Below are positions 15,128 to 21,930 of a stretch of 22,433 nucleotides of DNA, piece by piece. The first letter of the stretch is position 1. Each line of letters begins with the position of its first letter. Made by a program: the position numbers and the translations under genes. Under the pieces are notes generated by a model that was not told the origin of the DNA, ran no database searches, and saw only the letters and a list, made by a program, of their open reading frames with translations. The stretch comes from Candidatus Saccharimonadia bacterium (GTDB lineage: Bacteria > Patescibacteriota > Saccharimonadia > Saccharimonadales > SZUA-47), in NCBI GenBank assembly GCA_938050265.1, contig CALLJT010000023.1, forward strand, positions 1 through 22,433, in the 5' to 3' direction.

Positions 15128-15997
15128 ATGAAGATCAGAGAAAGATCGTTTCTGTACAGCCTAGTAGCTATACTCACGATGGCCAGTTTGTTTTTTGGTT
15201 TTCAGTATTTTGCTAGCCAGGAATCAGGCAAGGTAAACCAAGAGTCTCCTGCAATAGACAGCCAATCAACGAAACAACTTCAAAGCGACATTGAACAGCT
15301 ACAGGAGGACCTGGACACAGAAAAAGAAAAGAACCTACAGCTACAAGCTAGTAATCCCCCGCAGCAATCGCAAGAAAACAACCCAGCAGACGACACCGAT
15401 ACGGACAATCCTGACCCTACTAGTGAAGAGGAGCAGTCGACAGAAGAATGGCGATCGAACCCCAATAATTGCACTGCAGATCAGTGGATCTCTGCCGAAA
15501 CACCGTACGACTGCATAGATAAACCGGTGGCTATTGCGCCAGTTACCGTTGCACCTGATGCCTGTTCCGCTACGTTTCTTGATTCTTTCGATGCAGTGCA
15601 ATACCCGGTACAAAAGTTCACAGAACTAAAAGATGCTATGATCGGTACTTGGCAAGGATGCGTCAGCACTCCGTGGGAAGACCCTACGCTCGTTCAACTA
15701 TCGTTTAAAACAGATGGAACATACACATCAAAACTCCTCGATACGTCGAAAAGCAAGTTTGGCTCAGCGCTCTACTACGGCACCGACGATAACCACCCCA
15801 GCAAGCAGTACGAAATCTATGACGTCCAGGATAACGGTCTCGCTTCAGGAGACATTAACATCTATTTTGATTCCGGTAGCACTACAACGAGCTTGTTTTA
15901 TGACCTGAAAAGCTCAGGTAACCACCTCGAGTTTTCGTTTCTTCACAGAAACCAATACGGGCCGCTTGAAGTACAACTCACAAAGACTTCCGACTAG
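15128..15997 (+). CDS. Anchored coiled-coil protein with C-terminal beta-rich domain, unrecognised
   Basis: A 289-residue protein with one N-terminal membrane segment (about 9-28), a short heptad-like helix (about 47-74, TKQLQSDIEQLQEDLDTEKE), and a Pro/Asp/Glu/Ser-rich spacer to about 110. A C-terminal part has four Cys (115, 129, 146, 178) and begins its beta-rich section with MIGTWQGCVS, followed by VQLSFKTDGTYTSK and later strands. The layout is a domain held away from the membrane on a stalk. The GTW start and DGTY turn recall lipocalin-like stress proteins, but this is not an assignment. Divergent from the esterase gene, with 94 bases between them, and convergent with the pilin-like gene. 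Confidence 0.7.
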   Translation: MKIRERSFLYSLVAILTMASLFFGFQYFASQESGKVNQESPAIDSQSTKQLQSDIEQLQEDLDTEKEKNLQLQASNPPQQSQENNPADDTDTDNPDPTSEEEQSTEEWRSNPNNCTADQWISAETPYDCIDKPVAIAPVTVAPDACSATFLDSFDAVQYPVQKFTELKDAMIGTWQGCVSTPWEDPTLVQLSFKTDGTYTSKLLDTSKSKFGSALYYGTDDNHPSKQYEIYDVQDNGLASGDINIYFDSGSTTTSLFYDLKSSGNHLEFSFLHRNQYGPLEVQLTKTSD

Positions 15998-16140
15998 TTC
16001 ATATTGAAGAAGTCAAACACATTCGAAGTACAACGCTTCGACCGTGTACTGAAAGCACGAACTATAGTGCCTACAAAAAACACCGATCCGAGCTCCCGCG
16101 TCGGATGGGTGTTGTGTTCGTGCGACCGTACGGTGTACGG

Positions 16141-17070
16141 CTACAGCTGTGCGACACCAGATGGTACTGAATCAGTACCCACCTGAAGATCATACGGTGT
16201 ATGATCGGTTGCGTCACTTGCGACAGCATGTGTCAGTGGCTTGACCTGTGCTGGCGCAGGTCCAGTTGGGTCTGCACCGTCCTGATATGGCTCGATTGAG
16301 ACAACGATCGTGCCGCCTCTCAGATCAAGCGGGAACTCCCTGCCTTCAGGTGCGTTCGCTACAAAGTCTTCGCCTGGTTTTTCTGGAGCAGTACCAGGGC
16401 CAGAGAATCCATCGAAAAAGTCAGCTGCTGATGGGTCAGTAAATAACCCGCTGCTTATTGGGGCGCCATCAACGACTGCCCAGCCTTCGTATGCCCAGCC
16501 TTCTGGAGCCACTGGTATGTCAAGCGATGTATCACTTCCTGTTGTTGTGAACCATACTCCCGCAGTTTCATCGTCAGTTGTCTCTGTCGTTGGCGTCGCA
16601 AGGATATACTGTCCCGCAAACTCGCTCACGTCTAATGGAAATGCCAAGTCAGCTGAGCCGTCGGCTATCTCACCAGCGAGTACGATTGTTGCTGATGGGT
16701 CGGGATCTGCATCTTCTTCTGGTTCGATAGATATAGCAACTGTGTCGCCGTCCTGCGGAGTGAAGTCGTCATCTGCAAACGCCCATGCTCCCTCTACCTC
16801 GCCCGCTTCAGTTGTGTTGAATGTACCGAACGAATATTTCACGTCGTCACGAACCACCCAACCCTCGTAAGCACCTTGAGCAAGTGGTGCAAGATTGTTG
16901 AACGATACAGAAAGAGGAAATGAGTCATCTGTCTGTGACATTTTTTTGTCATCGCTCATATCGTCGTCGTCACTGTTACCGATAACGCTAAACGCTGCGA
17001 ACCCGATAGCTGCGATAATCGCAACGATAACGAGCCCTTCTACTGCGCTAAATCCTTTTTGTAGTTTCAT
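16141..17070 (-). CDS. Pilin-like N-terminus joined to two YEGW (anti-sigma/RskA-like) domains
   Basis: A 309-residue protein that begins MKLQKG|FSAVEG, a type IV prepilin peptidase site (Gly6/Phe7, Glu5 position at residue 11), and a long hydrophobic helix to about residue 30. This N-terminus is characteristic of Saccharibacteria pilin-like proteins. An acidic spacer follows (DDDDMSDDKK). Two related beta domains contain YEGWVV at 68 and YEGWAVVDGAPISSGLF at 194, with IVVSIEP/VAISIEP segments. These resemble the outer domain of RskA-type anti-sigma factors. No zinc-binding anti-sigma N-terminal domain is present. It could be a minor pilin or an outward-facing anchored protein. A -35/-10 candidate lies upstream at 17112-17141. 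Confidence 0.75.
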   Translation of the reverse strand: MKLQKGFSAVEGLVIVAIIAAIGFAAFSVIGNSDDDDMSDDKKMSQTDDSFPLSVSFNNLAPLAQGAYEGWVVRDDVKYSFGTFNTTEAGEVEGAWAFADDDFTPQDGDTVAISIEPEEDADPDPSATIVLAGEIADGSADLAFPLDVSEFAGQYILATPTTETTDDETAGVWFTTTGSDTSLDIPVAPEGWAYEGWAVVDGAPISSGLFTDPSAADFFDGFSGPGTAPEKPGEDFVANAPEGREFPLDLRGGTIVVSIEPYQDGADPTGPAPAQVKPLTHAVASDATDHTPYDLQVGTDSVPSGVAQL

Positions 17071-17111
17071 AATAAATCTATACCCTCGCTTTTATGTTAT
17101 ATACCTTTTTC

Positions 17112-17141
17112 ACGATACAGCTGCACGCTGCTTGATGTCAA
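17112..17141 (-). promoter_or_regulatory. Candidate sigma-70 promoter of the pilin-like gene
   Basis: On the minus strand a perfect -35 hexamer TTGACA (plus 17136-17141) is followed after 18 bases by TATCGT (plus 17112-17117). It lies 42 bases upstream of the start codon. A 12-bp palindrome, ttaacatgttaa, at 17155-17166 sits just behind the -35 box. Confidence 0.4.
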
Positions 17142-17230
17142 GTGTACTTTACATTTAACATGTTAAGTACCTGACCCACTGTCGCTTTTTCTCAAGAGTA
17201 GTACAAGCGTAGTGCAACAGAGGCACCGGC

Positions 17231-17590
17231 TTACTTCCGAATAAAATATGCCAAAGACTTAGCAATAACCATGCTAGCCAAAACAACTGGCAGCCATGGG
17301 TCGAGTGTGTGATCAAGTGTCTGAACAACTATGCCGACGCACAGCACCACTGATCCGACAAGGTACGCGTATTTACTCGCCACCAACGACAGCTCATGCT
17401 CACGCTCATCTGCAGGATTTTCCCTGAACACAAACGCACTATACCCAAGTAGTGCAACAGTAAATAGGCCAAGCATCGTCATCAATCCCATATCTGACAT
17501 CGACATATTGCGGGTTGCGAGTAGCGCCAATGTGAACATGAGTGCAGCGGCGGCCAGCGCCGGTTCCTGTATACGACTAAACCATTTCAT
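17231..17590 (-). CDS. Four-helix membrane protein paired with an XRE regulator (DUF2178-like)
   Basis: A 119-residue protein with four predicted membrane helices and a charged loop RENPADEREHEL in the middle, a pattern seen in DUF2178-like proteins. Its ATG overlaps the stop of the XRE gene by four bases (ATGA), so the two are one transcription unit. Small membrane proteins of this kind are often found next to short YgzD/YozG-type HTH regulators in monoderms and archaea. The function is unknown; sensing of membrane state by the pair is inference. Confidence 0.72.
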   Translation of the reverse strand: MKWFSRIQEPALAAAALMFTLALLATRNMSMSDMGLMTMLGLFTVALLGYSAFVFRENPADEREHELSLVASKYAYLVGSVVLCVGIVVQTLDHTLDPWLPVVLASMVIAKSLAYFIRK

Positions 17591-17799
17591 AGACTGAATA
17601 AATCCTCTACCTGTACGTTAAACGTTTTTGCTATAAGAAGTGCAAGGGAGAGGGACGGAGAGTATTTACCTTTTTCAATAGAAATAATCGTCTGCCGCGT
17701 CACACCAAGACGCTGTGCAAGATCTTCCTGGGTCATGTTGTGCTGCTTACGCGCACGTTGAACGGTATTACGAACCGTATGTTCTGCCTTGAAACTCAT
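17587..17799 (-). CDS. Short XRE-family HTH regulator
   Basis: A 70-residue protein that is almost entirely a Cro/C1-type helix-turn-helix: VQRARKQHNMTQEDLAQRLG, then VTRQTIISIEKGKYSPSLSLALLIA and NVQVEDLFSL. It resembles the stand-alone regulators of the YgzD/YozG type. I start at ATG 17799; ATG 17805 and further codons upstream are open but less likely. A perfect palindrome at 17802-17815 covers the start region and may be its own operator. Its partner gene overlaps the stop codon. Confidence 0.88.
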   Translation of the reverse strand: MSFKAEHTVRNTVQRARKQHNMTQEDLAQRLGVTRQTIISIEKGKYSPSLSLALLIAKTFNVQVEDLFSL

Positions 17800-17801
17800 A
17801 C

Positions 17802-17815
17802 GCATACTAGTATGC
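17802..17815. promoter_or_regulatory. 14-bp perfect palindrome at the XRE gene start (candidate operator)
   Basis: The sequence gcatactagtatgc reads the same on both strands and lies within 3-16 bases of the chosen start codon. Small XRE dimers commonly repress their own genes from such sites. Confidence 0.5.
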
Positions 17816-17887
17816 CAGGAAATCCGTATGTAAAGCAAGCTTTACCCCTAAAGCCTATGGCAACCTGCACTGGGAGCAAAATCTACG

Positions 17888-18118
17888 CTACACGTCGGCG
17901 AGCGAGTCGAAGTTCGCCGTAAAGTCTTTGTAGAATGCTTCCTGTTCTTGTTTTGGTTTCTGCATCCAGGCAGCGATAGCATCTTTGTGTAGCTGATCGC
18001 CGTCGTTCACCATGTCCATCACATGATCACGGCAATTGTTCCCGATTTCTTCAGGTGTGTCCCCAGTAATTATGACGTCACACGGTCCGTTGAGGTCTTT
18101 GCACGTTGCTTGCTTCAT
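17888..18118 (-). CDS. DUF1059-like small protein
   Basis: A 76-residue soluble protein. MKQATCKDLNGPCDVIITGDTPEEIGNNCRDHV follows the DUF1059 pattern (a Cys-containing start, a short strand, then a helix with His), a small family with predicted metal binding. The Cys at 6, 13 and 29 are visible. The start ATG at 18118 has AAGGAT about five bases upstream; the frame is open for 18 more codons, but these have no ribosome site. The role is unknown. Confidence 0.7.
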   Translation of the reverse strand: MKQATCKDLNGPCDVIITGDTPEEIGNNCRDHVMDMVNDGDQLHKDAIAAWMQKPKQEQEAFYKDFTANFDSLADV

Positions 18119-18164
18119 GTCTATCCTTCTGTATTTGTTGTATGCACCTATTATATAGCAACCC

Positions 18165-18309
18165 CAAAACAAAACGTGTCTTTTTTGAGCCGATGGATTG
18201 TTGAGCTAAAAATGATCATATTCGAGTGAAGCATATCTAGCGATACGGTGAAGGAGAAATGATTGTTTTGAGCCAACAAGGCGCGGATCAAAATGCACGT
18301 TTTGTTTTG
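18165..18309. repeat. Long-range inverted repeat enclosing a tiny frame with a strong ribosome site
   Basis: The 308-base gap from 18119 to 18426 holds no normal gene. It has 14-bp perfect arms, caaaacaaaacgtg (18165-18178) and cacgttttgttttg (18296-18309). Inside the arms ttgttg and caacaa could pair again, and ttttgagcc occurs twice (near 18184 and 18266). Within it AAGGAG precedes ATG 18259, which opens 20 codons to TAG 18319-18321. The region could be a structured RNA, a leader peptide, or chance. Confidence 0.45.
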
Positions 18310-18426
18310 TGGTCGCTATAGCATCAGTTCGCGCTCATACTATAGCCAACCTGACTCATTGTGTATAGCCGTCAGGGTGTACTCGAAAGAGTTGGTTTTG
18401 TATTGAGATGGGTATACCATACTGAC

Positions 18427-18819
18427 ATGACCGAGAACCCTAATCTAACTAACGAGCAACGAGCAGTCCTCTTCGACAAAGCCACCGAGGCGCCGTTCAC
18501 TGGCGAATACCTCCACAAAAAAGATGATGGCTCATACACCTGCGCCAACTGTGGGACGCAACTATTTGAATCGACAACAAAATATGACTCAGGCTCAGGC
18601 TGGCCAAGTTTTGACCAGGCACTCCCAGGTGCCACTACTGAAACGGCTGACACTTCTCACGGTATGCACCGGGTGGAAGTGACCTGTGCGTCTTGCGGCG
18701 GACATCTTGGCCATGTGTTCGATGACGGTCCGCGCACAACGACGTCCCAGAGATACTGCATCAACTCAGCAGCATTATCGTTCACGCCAGAAACAGCAAA
18801 AGACGAACGCACACCATAG
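18427..18819 (+). CDS. msrB: Peptide-methionine (R)-S-oxide reductase
   Basis: A 130-residue MsrB, which reduces methionine-R-sulfoxide in oxidised proteins. All key features are present: zinc ligands Cys39/Cys42 and Cys87/Cys90, GSGWPSF at 56-62, the substrate-site His93 and His96 in GGHLGHVF, and the catalytic Cys111 in RYCINSAAL. It has no signal peptide, so it acts in the cytoplasm. The frame is open 22 codons further upstream, but ATG 18427 gives the family's normal length. No good ribosome site precedes it, and TATACC lies only about 15 bases upstream, so the mRNA may have a very short leader. Confidence 0.95.
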   Translation: MTENPNLTNEQRAVLFDKATEAPFTGEYLHKKDDGSYTCANCGTQLFESTTKYDSGSGWPSFDQALPGATTETADTSHGMHRVEVTCASCGGHLGHVFDDGPRTTTSQRYCINSAALSFTPETAKDERTP

Positions 18820-18918
18820 CTAAACCGAGGCATACGCACACCCAAAAAACTATACGAAAACTATACACTGGCAATGATATAGTTGTGTACAGAACACATA
18901 AGCACAAGGGAGAATAGT

Positions 18919-19548
18919 ATGAACAAAAATGCAGTTATAGGCGTCGTCGTGGCGTTGCTCGTTATCGGTGGTGGTTTTGCACTACTGAACGGAAACAACC
19001 CAGTAGACACAGTAACCGATACAGTTTCTGACGTAGCAGACGACGCTGTTGATGCAGCAAAAGATGCTGGAGATGCAGTTGGTGACGCGGCTGGTGACGC
19101 GGTTGACGCAGCACAAGATGCAGTAACTATGAATGTCGTTGAAAAAGCCGTCGCTACTGACGACCTCAGCACGCTTGTTGCTGCAGTCCAGAAAGCAGAC
19201 CTCGTCGACACACTCAGTGGCGATGGTCCATTTACGGTCTTTGCACCGACAAACGATGCATTTGCAGCACTTCTTGCAAACCTCGATGTCACAGCTGATC
19301 AGCTATTGGCACGTGACGACCTCGGGGACATCCTGACGTACCACGTTGTCTCTGGCAAAGTCATGGCTGCAGACCTCACTGACGGTCAAATGGTCAAAAC
19401 AGTACAGGGCGGTATGCTAGAAGTATCCGTCAGCGACGCAGGTGTCACGCTCACAGACGCGAATGGCGGTGTTTCTACTGTCACGACTGCCGACGTTGCA
19501 GCATCTAACGGTGTCGTACACATCGTAGATTCAGTTGTTCTCCCATAA
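18919..19548 (+). CDS. Membrane-anchored fasciclin (FAS1) domain protein
   Basis: A 209-residue surface protein. A hydrophobic N-terminal anchor (about 4-24) is followed by an Ala/Asp/Val-rich stretch (about 28-70) of repeated DAV/DAA units that should form a long amphipathic helix or stalk. A FAS1 domain then runs from about 71 to the end, with the H1 box GPFTVFAPTNDAFAAL, the central YHVVSG, and the H2-like end ASNGVVHIVDSVVLP. FAS1 domains mediate adhesion and matrix binding. The start ATG at 18919 follows AGGGAGAA. A strong hairpin after the gene marks the end of transcription. Confidence 0.93.
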   Translation: MNKNAVIGVVVALLVIGGGFALLNGNNPVDTVTDTVSDVADDAVDAAKDAGDAVGDAAGDAVDAAQDAVTMNVVEKAVATDDLSTLVAAVQKADLVDTLSGDGPFTVFAPTNDAFAALLANLDVTADQLLARDDLGDILTYHVVSGKVMAADLTDGQMVKTVQGGMLEVSVSDAGVTLTDANGGVSTVTTADVAASNGVVHIVDSVVLP

Positions 19549-19585
19549 GCTATCCTAGCTTTTGTACAACTGTGTGACTTCGTAC

Positions 19586-19621
19586 ACGTAAAACCCAGCT
19601 GCTCCCAGCTGGGTTTTACGT
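19586..19621 (+). terminator. Hairpin terminator after the FAS1 gene
   Basis: The 15-bp perfect arms 19586-19600 and 19607-19621 surround a 6-base loop. The right arm ends GGGTTTTACGT and the bases after it are T-rich (tatac). It separates the FAS1 gene from the heliorhodopsin gene, which should therefore have its own promoter in the short space after it. Confidence 0.7.
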
Positions 19622-19668
19622 TATACTTATACGTAAGCACTTACAACAAGGAGTAGCCAACACCACAC

Positions 19669-20433
19669 ATGAAATATGACAAACTACGCACACTCAACCT
19701 CTACATGGCCGTTGCGCACGGTGTTCAGGCACTTGTGCTGTTGCTTATCGGGGCAAAAGACTTCACGCGTCCGATCACCACCGAATACCTTGTATTCGAC
19801 GAAGTATCGCAGACGCTCGTCAACAGTTCTCGTACACTATTTGATTTTCCGTTCATCTGGGGTGTCGCTGGGTTCTCGTTGCTATCTATGACGTTTCACA
19901 TATTGATCGCCACAGTATGGAACAAACGCTACACAGCAGGACTCAAAAAAGGCATCAACAAGTACCGCTGGTTTGAATACTCGTTATCCGCGTCGCTCAT
20001 GGTCGTGCTGATCGGCATACTCAGTGGGATTTTCGACGCCAGCACCCTCCTGCTCATGTTTGGATTAACTGCTATCATGAATCTTCTTGGGCTGGTCATG
20101 GAAGTACACAACCAAGATACGAAACAAACAAACTGGCTGAGCTACAATATCGGTGTCTTGGCCGGGGCATTGCCCTGGATAGTGATCGCACTCTATTTCT
20201 GGGCGAGCGCAACAGCGCCAGAAACAGCACAAAGACCGCCGACGTTCGTCTACTTTATATGGGGCTCGATATTCTTGTTTTTCAACTCGTTCGCGATCAA
20301 CATGGTGTTGCAATACAAAAAAGTCGGCAAATGGCGTGACTATATCTACGGAGAAAAGGCGTATATCTGGTTGAGCCTCGCCGCAAAAAGCGCGCTCGTA
20401 TGGCAAGTCTACGCAGGGACACTCCAGCCATGA
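19669..20433 (+). CDS. Heliorhodopsin
   Basis: A 254-residue seven-helix retinal protein of the heliorhodopsin family, which sits in the membrane with its N-terminus inside, opposite to type 1 rhodopsins. Key positions can be lined up with the known protein 48C12: the retinal-binding Lys is Lys240 in LSLAAK with Ser236 before it, the Schiff-base counter-ion is Glu103 in RWFEYSLSASLM, and the pocket His are His17 and His77. All are intact, so it should bind retinal and absorb light. Heliorhodopsins generally do not pump ions and are thought to be sensors. ATG 19669 is the first possible start, because an in-frame TAG lies 15 bases upstream. AGGAG is unusually far away at 15 bases. It overlaps the DUF2177 gene by 4 bases. 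I see no retinal-synthesis gene in the window. Confidence 0.95.
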   Translation: MKYDKLRTLNLYMAVAHGVQALVLLLIGAKDFTRPITTEYLVFDEVSQTLVNSSRTLFDFPFIWGVAGFSLLSMTFHILIATVWNKRYTAGLKKGINKYRWFEYSLSASLMVVLIGILSGIFDASTLLLMFGLTAIMNLLGLVMEVHNQDTKQTNWLSYNIGVLAGALPWIVIALYFWASATAPETAQRPPTFVYFIWGSIFLFFNSFAINMVLQYKKVGKWRDYIYGEKAYIWLSLAAKSALVWQVYAGTLQP

Positions 20434-20822
20434 GTTCAGTCATTATCCAGTTTCTCGTAGCGTTTGCGGCGTTCATGGCCATCGACTTAGTCTGGCTCGG
20501 CGTCATAGCTAAAAATCTCTACCGCTCCCAGCTTGGTCCGCTTATGACCGACAACATCATCTGGCCAGCGGCGATACTGTTCTATGTATTGTTTGTCGTC
20601 GGGATTATATATTTCGCAGTCAACCCCGGGCTTGCAGCTGGGTCGCTGAGCGAAACACTGAAAAACGCTGCCCTATACGGGTTCTTTACCTACATGACGT
20701 ATGAACTCACTAGTTATTCCGTCATCGCCAAATGGCCTGGCGGGCTTGTCGCACTCGATATAGCATGGGGCGTTGTCCTGTCTACCTCTGTAGCTTGGGT
20801 GACCTACACCATCCTCAGCTAG
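20430..20822 (+). CDS. DUF2177 membrane protein, coupled to heliorhodopsin
   Basis: A 130-residue protein with four predicted helices and the conserved features of DUF2177: AIDLVWLGVIAKNLY at 17-31, an AALYGFFTYMTYELTSYSVIAKWP segment near 80-103, and DIAWGV at 110-115. The function of the family is unknown. Its ATG shares bases with the TGA of the heliorhodopsin gene (ATGA), so translation is probably coupled and the proteins are made in similar amounts. The conserved acidic and tyrosine residues lie in or near the membrane, so it could be a transporter-like or signalling partner; this is inference. Confidence 0.88.
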   Translation: MSSVIIQFLVAFAAFMAIDLVWLGVIAKNLYRSQLGPLMTDNIIWPAAILFYVLFVVGIIYFAVNPGLAAGSLSETLKNAALYGFFTYMTYELTSYSVIAKWPGGLVALDIAWGVVLSTSVAWVTYTILS

Positions 20823-20929
20823 TAGCCCAAGCCGCGCAACCGTAGCCTCCACCGCGCTACGAACACACACCACACCACAATCAGAGATTGTTCGACTGCA
20901 AACTCATTATGCCGCTATATATTCACGGC

Positions 20930-20964
20930 TGCCCACAAACACCGCTCCCAGATGTTTGTGGGCA
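20930..20964. terminator. Hairpin between convergent genes
   Basis: The 12-bp perfect arms tgcccacaaaca (20930-20941) and tgtttgtgggca (20953-20964) are separated by 11 bases. They lie between the end of the DUF2177 gene and the end of the convergent gene at 21009. It probably works in both directions; there is no clear T tract. Confidence 0.5.
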
Positions 20965-21008
20965 TGAGTACACATTCGAATGCCCGTTCACTCTCGACCC
21001 TACATACG

Positions 21009-21539
21009 CTACATAAACATCCCCTCTATAGACTTCAGTGGCACGTAGGTACCTGACGGCTCGTCATTTGTGTCATGCACCAGAACTTTCATGCATGCAA
21101 GCACTTCTACCGTGTTGTTGTCTCGATAAATAACACTTTCAATACCACCATATACACCGGATACTTCGCCCGCTTCACTACCAGCTTCTCCGCAGACATG
21201 CATGTCATACGGTAGCTCATATGGCACGCCGACATCCGCCTCCGTAGTGCTCTGCAGTAGTGACTCAGACTCAGTCGGACATTCCTTAAACATACGACTG
21301 GCCAGAACAGACACGTGCTGCTCGTTACGATCACCTATGCCTTCAGTCTGTAGCTTGCTTTCTAGGTCGTCACACGCCGTACGGATTATGCCCCGTGCGA
21401 TGTCGATTTCTTTTGCTTTCACAAAAGCCACTGCTTCGTCGAGACGATCGTCTATCGAACAAGCATCAACAAGCATGCTGATGCGCGCCCGTGCGTCAGC
21501 ATGTGTCATCGACTGATCAACTAGTGTTTTTGTATGCAT
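21009..21539 (-). CDS. Unrecognised soluble protein
   Basis: A 176-residue protein that I do not recognise. It has no signal peptide or membrane segment. The first 90 residues look helical (ARARISMLVDACSIDDRLDEAVAFVKAKEIDIARGII). The second half looks beta-rich, with VYGGIESVIYRDNNTVEVLACMKVLVHD and a TYVPLKSIEGMF end. It is acidic and contains five Cys. ATG 21539 has AAGGGG about 12 bases upstream. The composition and codon pattern match its neighbours, and the overlapping frames on the other strand are poorer, so I think it is real. An inverted repeat lies about 20 bases upstream of the start. Confidence 0.6.
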   Translation of the reverse strand: MHTKTLVDQSMTHADARARISMLVDACSIDDRLDEAVAFVKAKEIDIARGIIRTACDDLESKLQTEGIGDRNEQHVSVLASRMFKECPTESESLLQSTTEADVGVPYELPYDMHVCGEAGSEAGEVSGVYGGIESVIYRDNNTVEVLACMKVLVHDTNDEPSGTYVPLKSIEGMFM

Positions 21540-21930
21540 ATTGTGTTTTACCCCTTCTGTCTAGGTGAGACCTAGACCACCAGACGTAACGATGATGCGA
21601 CATGTGCCGAACCAGCCTGGTGTACTTTAGACGCGTACCAAGCACGAACGGTCACATTGTTTTTTGAACATTAATTATCCACATGTATTCCCCATAGCCA
21701 AATTAAGCAAAAATAGGTACAGAAGCGGACTTTCTCACTACACTATTCGCGGCACCGTCCTGTGCAGCCATACATATTACTGTGCCCTCGTCGTCCGACA
21801 GTAGCTATATATGTGTTACAGTTGTAAATACATGCAATCTATGTAAAAATGTTGCATAGAATACGTCTCCCTGTGTCGCTCACTGGAAGACTCTGCTATC
21901 GACAGTAACGAGGGAGCCGGTGCAACGTAC
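21540..21930. other. 391-base intergenic region with control-like sequences
   Basis: No gene is evident. The arms gtctaggt (21559-21566) and acctagac (21570-21577) form an inverted repeat near the start of the minus-strand gene, probably an operator or leader hairpin. The central part is AT-rich (near 21658-21712). Before the sigma-factor gene there is a possible promoter, TTACAG at 21816-21821 and TATGTA at 21840-21845, spaced by 18 bases. Overlapping short inverted repeats lie around it: atgcaa/ttgcat at 21832-21857 and ctatg/catag at 21839-21859. Confidence 0.4.

Noticed and set aside
15034..15177. Longer N-terminus of the esterase
   Set aside because: It would overlap the divergent gene's start and place about 48 polar residues before the signal/anchor segment.
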